From an uncultured Eubacteriales bacterium (GTDB lineage: Bacteria > Bacillota > Clostridia > Oscillospirales > Oscillospiraceae), in the NCBI GenBank assembly GCA_900546485.1, contig URDK01000081.1, forward strand, positions 1 to 12,168: 12,168 bases of DNA. The letters run 5' to 3'. Shown one piece after another: positions 6,290 through 12,168 of the stretch; the stretch's first letter is position 1, and each line of letters opens with the position of its first letter. Under the pieces are notes generated by a model, which had not been told where the DNA came from, ran no database searches, and worked only from the letters and a program-made list of their open reading frames with translations. Position numbers and translations under genes: made by a program.

Positions 6290-7162
6290 ATGCTGAGCGC
6301 GGAACTTAGAAGCCAGTGGGTCACAGAGCTCAATTTGCCCCTTGAACCAGAGTTTGTGACGCCCGGCAGTCATCGCATGGTGTGGTGGCGATGCAGCAAA
6401 GGTCACCTCTGGAAAGCCTCCGTCAAATCACGGAGCTGTGGCTGCAGTTGTCCTGTCTGCGCCAACAGGGCCGTGCTCCCGGGTCAAAACGACCTTGCTT
6501 CGACCCACCCGGAAATTGCCGCGCAGTGGGATATCGAACATAACGGCGAACTGACGCCTCAGGATGTCGTCGCGGGCTCTCACAAGCGCGTCTGGTGGCG
6601 CTGCGAGCATGGCCATGAGTGGCTGGCCGCAATTTACTCCCGGACTACCAGCGGCACAGGCTGCCCTGTGTGCACCGGAAAACGCGTGCTGCCCGGCGTG
6701 AACGACCTTTTGTCGCAGTTTCCCGAGCTCTCGCTCGAGTGGGACTATGAGCTAAACGGCGAGCTCACGCCGCAGAAGGTCTCGACCGCCAGCAACCGGC
6801 GAGTCTGGTGGCGTTGCTCTCTGGGACACGAGTGGCAGGCGATAGTCGCCTCAAGGACGCGGATGGGCACAGGCTGCCCTTATTGCGCGGGGCGCAAGGT
6901 GCTGGAGGGCTTCAATGACCTGGCCTCACGCTTCCCAAAGCTGGCGGAGCAGTGGGCCACAGAGCTCAACGGAGGCCTGAAACCCAACGAGGTCACGACG
7001 GGCTGTTCCCGCCGGGTCTGGTGGCGTTGCAGCGAGGGCCACATCTGGCGCGCCGCCATCTATTCGCGCACCGGCCCCAAAAAATGCGGCTGTCCCGTCT
7101 GCGCCGGGGTTGTGAAGGAAAAAAGACAGCCGGAAATGCTCAATCAAAAAAGGCTTGCATAG
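6290..7162 (+). CDS. Tetra zinc-ribbon repeat protein (DUF4379-like), 290 aa
   Basis: The protein starts MLSAELRSQWVTELN and consists of four repeats of about 71 residues. Each has the core VWWRC-x3-H-x-W...GCPxC. The probable zinc ligands are C35/H39/C54/C57, C105/H109/C125/C128, C176/H180/C196/C199 and C247/H251/C268/C271. Between ribbons runs a linker of the type NDLASxFPELAxxWDxELNGxLxP. This is the pattern of the 'probable zinc-ribbon' family (DUF4379), known as repeats in bacterial proteins and sometimes joined to Vsr- or TnsA-like nucleases. No nuclease, helix-turn-helix, signal peptide or membrane segment is visible, so it should be cytoplasmic. Nucleic-acid binding is plausible but unproven. 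The first ribbon has two extra cysteines (C50, C52). The stop overlaps the ribosome site of the next gene, so the two are almost surely cotranscribed, an unexpected partner for a surface protein. Confidence 0.85.
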   Translation: MLSAELRSQWVTELNLPLEPEFVTPGSHRMVWWRCSKGHLWKASVKSRSCGCSCPVCANRAVLPGQNDLASTHPEIAAQWDIEHNGELTPQDVVAGSHKRVWWRCEHGHEWLAAIYSRTTSGTGCPVCTGKRVLPGVNDLLSQFPELSLEWDYELNGELTPQKVSTASNRRVWWRCSLGHEWQAIVASRTRMGTGCPYCAGRKVLEGFNDLASRFPKLAEQWATELNGGLKPNEVTTGCSRRVWWRCSEGHIWRAAIYSRTGPKKCGCPVCAGVVKEKRQPEMLNQKRLA

Positions 7163-7166
7163 GAGG
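7161..7166 (+). promoter_or_regulatory. Ribosome binding site of the VWA-SLH gene, overlapping the upstream stop
   Basis: AGGAGG begins inside the TAG stop codon (7160-7162) of the zinc-ribbon gene and lies 8 bases before the ATG at 7175. A ribosome finishing the first gene would cover this site, which supports cotranscription and possible translational coupling. Confidence 0.8.
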
Positions 7167-7174
7167 TCAACGAA

Positions 7175-10100
7175 ATGAGAAACGCAAAAACAAGGGTTTG
7201 GAGCATCGTGCTGACCCTGGCAATGCTCCTGTCCCTCCTGCCCGTCTCAGCCATGGCGGTGTGGGATACCCGGGCTGGTGAAGCGGACAACCCGCTCACC
7301 GCGACAAGCAACAATATCACAGTTAACAAATATGTATCAGGGAATGCTGCAGACGGCTACTCCCTGACGCTGGAGGCCTACGCCGCCAACCAGCAGACCA
7401 CGACCACCACAACGACGCCGCTGGACATAGTCCTCGTCCTCGACGTCTCCGGGTCGATGGCCTATAATTTCAACGGCAGACAAGAGGACGATCCCGAAGA
7501 GCAGAGGATAACGGCCCTGAAGGCAGCCGTGAACTCCTTTATAGACAGCGTCGCTGAAAACGCGGCAAGAAGCGGCGCAGACCATCAGATCAGCATCGTC
7601 AAGTTCGCCGGTGATTGGTCCGACGCCATTGGAAACGATACATATCGCGTAAATATTGGGCTTATTATACCTAACTATGTGTATTACAACTACTCCCAGG
7701 TAGTAGCATCCTTGACCAGCGTAAGCAGCGGCGCTGATGAGCTGAAAAGACAGGTAAACGATCTGACTGCCTCCGGCGCCACTCAGGCTGACTACGGCAT
7801 GCTTCACGCTCAGAGTGTCCTCGAAGACTCACAGCGTGAGTCCAAAAAGGTCGTCATCATGTTCACCGACGGTCAGCCCACAAGCGGAAGCTCTTATGAA
7901 GACGCTGTCGCCCACGGAGCTATCAACACCGCCAAGGAGCTGAAGGATGAAGGCGTGACGGTGTATACCATCGGCATCTTCGGCGGCGCTGACCCCAGTA
8001 ATACAAGCGAGCAGACCAACAGGTACATGAATGCCGTCTCCTCCAAATATCCCAATGCTGTGTCTGAGAGCAGTGGTGGTTATAGGCCACGCTATACCGT
8101 CACTCTTGGCAGCCCCGTAGACGGCAGCTACTATTTCGCATCCTCTTCCGCAGAAGGCCTTGAGGATGTATTTAAAACCATAGCCAACACGGTCACCAGC
8201 AACACCCTTACGGCCAATCCGGACATCGAAGCGGTGTTGTCCGATACGCTCTCTGAGTACTTCAACTTCCCCGAAGAGCTGGCTGCCGGAGACACATCCG
8301 GCGTGACCGTAAAGATGGTCCCCGTCACCGGAAAGTCCGGGGATTCCTACAGCTGGGGCTCGCCTGTGGATATTACCGACGAAGTGAGCGTCACGGTTTC
8401 CGGCGACAGTATAAATATCACCGGCTTCGACTACAAGGCAAACGCGGTCACAGAGTCCACCGAGGGCGGCGAGACTACGTATGGCGGCTATAAGCTGGTC
8501 GTCACCTTCCCCATAGAGGTGGACATGGATGCCTGTGTCAGTGACCCTCAGGAGAGCCACAGCTATCCCACCAACAATGTCACCCACAGCAAGGCCGGAC
8601 TGTTTTACAAATCCGAGGATGCCGAAAGCAACGACACCTATACCACTCTTTCCGCCAGCCCGACCGTGACCATAGCTGAGCTGGACGCAAACGGCACCGA
8701 TGTTACGGTTCAGGTCTATGTGGACGGCGAGCCTGTAACAGATCCGCTCGACTACATCACGCTCGAGAGAAGTACGAACGATACGGCGTACTCCTATTTC
8801 AAAGCCACCGTGTGCCCCGACGGGACTGTCAGCTGCGACTTCAATTACAGCCCCACCGGCGGAAACCATGACTGTGTAGACCTTGAGGTGACCGTAAACA
8901 GCAGCGCTTATGTCCTGAACGGCGTGAACTCCTACCAGTCCCACGGCATGAACGGCACTAATAATGTGACGCCCAGCGGAAGAGCCTACATTATCGACAA
9001 CGTCACCGCGAGTCCCGATAATGACGTCGACTGCACCATATACCTCCGCAGTGCGTACAGCGTGGAGTACTATCAGGGCGGCAAGCTGACTGAGGAGCCC
9101 TATGACGATCAGAACACCTACGTCGTTACGGCCGATGTAGCGGCTTCCACAGCGCAGGAGGATTACCCTGCCGAGGGCAGCTCCGCCTGGATGGACTGGA
9201 AGAATGACGAGACGCTCACCTCCATCAGCCTCCCCGCTCTCCCGAGCGTGACCGGCAGCGACGTATACGGCTGGTTCCTCGGCAGCGAGGACGGCACAAA
9301 GTATGAGCCTTCCGGCAGTGTCAATATGACCGACGCCGTGTCCAGCGCCGAAGGCAGCGTTATCAAGTTCTATGCCACCGCCAGCGCCAACAGGTATACC
9401 ATCACCATCAACTATCAGGATGCGGAAAGCGGCGCGCTTCAGGATGCCTACACCGACACGCAGGATTACAATTACGAGTACAGCTTCGACGTAAGTGAAG
9501 AAGATGAAGCGGTCATCCCCTTCATCATCGTGAAGGACGACACCAACTACGTCTTCGACCACTTCGCCGAGGGCTCCGACCCGCTGAGCGGCACGCTCAC
9601 CGACAGCGTTGAGATCACTGCCGTTTACCTCATCGACGAAAACGGCAACGAAGTCCCCGACGCCTACGAGGCCACCGTCACCTACAAGGTCGTCAACGGC
9701 ACTTGGGCGGACGATACCAACGTCGACAAGACTGAGGACTTCGTCCTCAAGACCTTTGACGCCGATAGCAACGCCTGGGTCGCGGCTACCCCCACTCCCA
9801 CTCTGGACGACACCATCCCCGCCGGCATGAAGCCCGATGCAAACCACATGGGCTCCGGCGCCTGGAACACTGACATCAGCGCCGACACCGAGGTCACAGC
9901 CGACGTGACCTACACCTACACCTTCGGTACCGAGAAAGCGCCCGCGCTCACCGTCGACAAGACTGTGACCAGCGTCGGTGGCACCGCAGTAAGTGACCAG
10001 AGCAACATCCCCTCCGCCACGGCCGGCGACGTCATCGAGTACCAGATAGTCGTCGAGAACAGCGGCAACGTGGCTCTGTCCAATGTGACCGTCAGCGACA

Positions 10101-12082
10101 GCAAGTGGGCGTCCGGAGTTGAGATCAAAGTTGACGGCTCCGCTTCCACGCTGACCGACAGCAGCTACACCATCGACACTCTGGACGTTGACGAAGTTGT
10201 GACCATCACGTACAGCTACACCGTCACGGACGCCGACGTCGCGGCGGGCAAGGTAACCAACAGCGTCACCGCACATGATGGAAACGACACTGAGGGCGAC
10301 GACACCGCAGAGGTTCCCGTCAGCGGCACGATAACCATCACCCCCGCCGACATCACCATCTACATGGGCGGCGACAAGGGCTATGACGCGGTCGTCGGAG
10401 ATAACGATGAGACTACCTCCTCCAACTCCATGCCCACTCCTCTGTTCTATGTGACCGTTCCCAGCAGCCTGGGGAATGTAGATGTCTCCGACATAGTCCT
10501 CACCGGAGCTGAGAACCGTAAGTGGGAGTTTGCGTTCGCCGGCTATGACAGCGCCGGCAAGGCTCTGTATTACATCAACTCCACCGGCTTCACAGATCAG
10601 GAACCCGTGCGCGTGACCTATACCGGCAGCGATGGACATGCTCACATCAGCGACAGCTTCAATCCCAGCGCCGTGAATGATCTGTTCACCACATACGAGA
10701 TCGCCATCTATGCCGGCGGTGCCGGCAAGGTCGAAGCGACCGTGAACGGCGTCAGATACGGCATCGCCACCGGGACCGGCACTCTTCATGTGCGCGCCGT
10801 AGAGGATACCGAGGAAAATCCCGTTGTCTCTGTCGAAACCACTGTGACAGAGCCCGTTGCCTCCGGTGAGGCGGCGATCTCCGCTCCGGCAAACACCTCG
10901 TATACCCTCAACGACACCTCTGTGGCAGTTGAGCCCGAGGGCGTCGGACTGCTGTTCGACAGCATCATAGATACCGACGCCGACCGCACCGGAGCACTTC
11001 TTGCCGCGCTTGAGGACGAATACAACATAGATATCGCCAACGGCAACTATCAGGCTCAGTATCTCGACCTCGTGGATGCCAACAACGGCAACGCCTGGGT
11101 CAAGGCCAGCGGAAATGTCACCGTCTACTGGGGCTACCCCGAGGGGACGGACAGCTCCGACAACTTTACTCTCTATCACTTCACGGACCTGCACCGCGAC
11201 GGCAGCAACTCCGGCTTTGATATAGCCGATATCGGCAGCAGCGACATCGAGGTCGTGGAAGTCACCAAGACTGCTTACGGCATCGCCTTTGAGGTCGAGC
11301 CCGGCGGCTTCTCCCCCTTCGTTCTCGTCTGGTCCGATACCTACAACCCGCCCATCATAATCCCGCCTGTTGAGCCCGAGGAGCCGGACTACACGCCCAA
11401 TTGGCTGAACACGACGGACCACTTCGGCTACATCATCGGCTATGAGGACGGCACTGTGAAGCCCAACGCCGGTATCACCCGCGCCGAGGTCGCCACTATC
11501 TTCTTCCGTCTGCTCACCGACGAGGCTCGCGAGCGCTTCTGGTGCGAGACCAACGATTACAGCGACGTCGCCGACGGCAGCTGGTACAATAACGCCGTCT
11601 CCACTCTCAGCAACATGGGCATCCTCGGCGGCTATGAGGACGGCACCTTCCGTCCCAACGCCTCCATCACCCGCGCTGAGTTCGCCAAAATTGCCGTCAG
11701 CTTCTTCGACTGGGCGGACATTGAGGCCGTCAACGACTTCGTCGACGTCAGCGACAGCGCCTGGTACGCCGATTATGTCGCCGTTGCGGCTGAGATTGGC
11801 CTCATCGAGGGCTACGGCGGCAACGTCTTCCGCCCCGAGGCTGCTATCACCCGCGCCGAGGCCTGCGCCATCATCAACCGCACCCTTGGCCGTGCGCCCG
11901 ACGCAGAGCATCTCCTCCCCGAGAGCCAGATGAACACCTGGCCCGACAACTCCGACACCGGCGTCTGGTACTACGCCCACATCCAGGAGGCCACCAACAG
12001 CCACGATTACAGCTGGATCGGCGACATCGAGCAGTGGACTGAGAAACTGCCCGAGATTGACTGGGACAAGTTCCAGTACTGA
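7175..12082 (+). CDS. Large secreted VWA adhesin-like protein with three SLH anchor domains (1635 aa)
   Basis: A signal peptide (about residues 1-28, ending VSAMA) is followed by a VWA domain (about 83-345). Its metal-ion site is complete: D90-x-S92-x-S94, T203 and D232 in MFTDGQP. Such domains bind proteins or matrix through a divalent metal. Beta-rich stalk regions follow, including a MucBP-like segment (about 741-829, ITINYQDAESG), a VTYKVVNGTW...TYTYTF repeat (about 830-920) and a DUF11-like domain (about 922-1049, YQIVVENSGNVALSNVTVSD). Residues 1052-1388 are the module shared with the sortase-anchored protein at 2099-5254. Three SLH domains (about 1412-1452, 1459-1512 and 1520-1573) carry the ITRAE signature and would bind pyruvylated secondary cell-wall polymer. 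The protein ends with a WYYAHIQEATNSHDY tail common in Clostridia SLH proteins. No LPXTG signal is present. A surface adhesin or sensor role is inferred; the ligand is unknown. Confidence 0.9.
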   Translation: MRNAKTRVWSIVLTLAMLLSLLPVSAMAVWDTRAGEADNPLTATSNNITVNKYVSGNAADGYSLTLEAYAANQQTTTTTTTPLDIVLVLDVSGSMAYNFNGRQEDDPEEQRITALKAAVNSFIDSVAENAARSGADHQISIVKFAGDWSDAIGNDTYRVNIGLIIPNYVYYNYSQVVASLTSVSSGADELKRQVNDLTASGATQADYGMLHAQSVLEDSQRESKKVVIMFTDGQPTSGSSYEDAVAHGAINTAKELKDEGVTVYTIGIFGGADPSNTSEQTNRYMNAVSSKYPNAVSESSGGYRPRYTVTLGSPVDGSYYFASSSAEGLEDVFKTIANTVTSNTLTANPDIEAVLSDTLSEYFNFPEELAAGDTSGVTVKMVPVTGKSGDSYSWGSPVDITDEVSVTVSGDSINITGFDYKANAVTESTEGGETTYGGYKLVVTFPIEVDMDACVSDPQESHSYPTNNVTHSKAGLFYKSEDAESNDTYTTLSASPTVTIAELDANGTDVTVQVYVDGEPVTDPLDYITLERSTNDTAYSYFKATVCPDGTVSCDFNYSPTGGNHDCVDLEVTVNSSAYVLNGVNSYQSHGMNGTNNVTPSGRAYIIDNVTASPDNDVDCTIYLRSAYSVEYYQGGKLTEEPYDDQNTYVVTADVAASTAQEDYPAEGSSAWMDWKNDETLTSISLPALPSVTGSDVYGWFLGSEDGTKYEPSGSVNMTDAVSSAEGSVIKFYATASANRYTITINYQDAESGALQDAYTDTQDYNYEYSFDVSEEDEAVIPFIIVKDDTNYVFDHFAEGSDPLSGTLTDSVEITAVYLIDENGNEVPDAYEATVTYKVVNGTWADDTNVDKTEDFVLKTFDADSNAWVAATPTPTLDDTIPAGMKPDANHMGSGAWNTDISADTEVTADVTYTYTFGTEKAPALTVDKTVTSVGGTAVSDQSNIPSATAGDVIEYQIVVENSGNVALSNVTVSDSKWASGVEIKVDGSASTLTDSSYTIDTLDVDEVVTITYSYTVTDADVAAGKVTNSVTAHDGNDTEGDDTAEVPVSGTITITPADITIYMGGDKGYDAVVGDNDETTSSNSMPTPLFYVTVPSSLGNVDVSDIVLTGAENRKWEFAFAGYDSAGKALYYINSTGFTDQEPVRVTYTGSDGHAHISDSFNPSAVNDLFTTYEIAIYAGGAGKVEATVNGVRYGIATGTGTLHVRAVEDTEENPVVSVETTVTEPVASGEAAISAPANTSYTLNDTSVAVEPEGVGLLFDSIIDTDADRTGALLAALEDEYNIDIANGNYQAQYLDLVDANNGNAWVKASGNVTVYWGYPEGTDSSDNFTLYHFTDLHRDGSNSGFDIADIGSSDIEVVEVTKTAYGIAFEVEPGGFSPFVLVWSDTYNPPIIIPPVEPEEPDYTPNWLNTTDHFGYIIGYEDGTVKPNAGITRAEVATIFFRLLTDEARERFWCETNDYSDVADGSWYNNAVSTLSNMGILGGYEDGTFRPNASITRAEFAKIAVSFFDWADIEAVNDFVDVSDSAWYADYVAVAAEIGLIEGYGGNVFRPEAAITRAEACAIINRTLGRAPDAEHLLPESQMNTWPDNSDTGVWYYAHIQEATNSHDYSWIGDIEQWTEKLPEIDWDKFQY
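10328..11338 (+). other. Wall-proximal module shared with the beta-helix protein, copy 2
   Basis: This segment codes for residues 1052-1388 of the VWA-SLH protein. It has the same block order as copy 1 at 3821-4918: ITIxxADIxIYMGG at the start, a YLDLVDANNGNAWV block at about 1296, then TVYWGYPEGTD, and FSPFVLVW at the end. A second IYAGGAG block (about residue 1180) appears near the middle. It sits directly before the SLH domains, where copy 1 sits directly before the Pro-rich linker and sorting signal. Confidence 0.8.
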
Positions 12083-12096
12083 GTGACCGCAAAACG

Positions 12097-12129
12097 AAAG
12101 CTCCCGCCCTCTCGGGCGGGAGCTTTTTT
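12097..12129 (+). terminator. Rho-independent terminator after the VWA-SLH gene
   Basis: The stem AAAGCTCCCGCCC (12097-12109) pairs with its complement at 12114-12126 around a TCTC loop and runs into a T tract. It begins 14 bases after the stop codon and closes the operon. The remaining 39 bases of the window show no recognisable feature. Confidence 0.93.
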
Positions 12130-12168
12130 ATCCGAATCAAGACAAAAAATAACTCCCGCCACATGGCG

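Noticed and set aside
7829..12004. A 1391-codon open frame on the minus strand opposite the VWA-SLH gene.
   Set aside because: It has no signal peptide, domain or sensible composition (Val/Gly/Asp-rich mirror of the coding strand). It is open because codons that would read as stops on the other strand (TTA, CTA, TCA) are rare in this GC-rich gene.

Overview
The window looks like a piece of a GC-rich Firmicutes chromosome, most likely an anaerobic gut-type Clostridia (Oscillospirales/Eubacteriales). This rests on four things: an AddB-type recombination subunit, a class B sortase with its own LPXTG-like substrate, S-layer homology (SLH) domains of the ITRAE type, and strong AGGAGG ribosome binding sites. 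The genus cannot be fixed from the sequence.

Layout. Positions 1-1510 (minus strand) hold the N-terminal 503 codons of addB, cut by the window edge. It is divergent from a 69-aa single-domain protein at 1657-1866, with a promoter candidate facing each way between them and a strong terminator after the small gene. Next is a two-gene operon (2099-6060). It encodes a 1051-aa secreted beta-helix surface protein ending in a VPETG sorting signal, and, overlapping it by ATGA, a class B sortase that should anchor it. A strong terminator follows. The third unit (6290-12082) has a 290-aa cytoplasmic-type protein made of four zinc-ribbon repeats. Twelve bases later comes a 1635-aa secreted protein with a von Willebrand A (VWA) domain, beta-rich stalk domains and three SLH domains. 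A strong terminator closes the window. No rRNA, tRNA, CRISPR array or insertion sequence is visible. No gene-free stretch exceeds 300 bases.

How it fits together. The central and right parts form a cell-surface locus with two display routes: sortase attachment for the beta-helix protein and SLH attachment for the VWA protein. The two surface proteins share one homologous C-terminal module of about 340-365 residues placed just before their different wall anchors. The two operons also carry matching upstream DNA: a 22-bp element with TCAC direct repeats 11 bp apart, followed at identical spacing by a weak -35/-10 pair. This suggests that one response regulator co-controls them. The most unusual points are the shared wall-proximal module, the shared upstream element, and the zinc-ribbon gene joined to a surface-adhesin operon.
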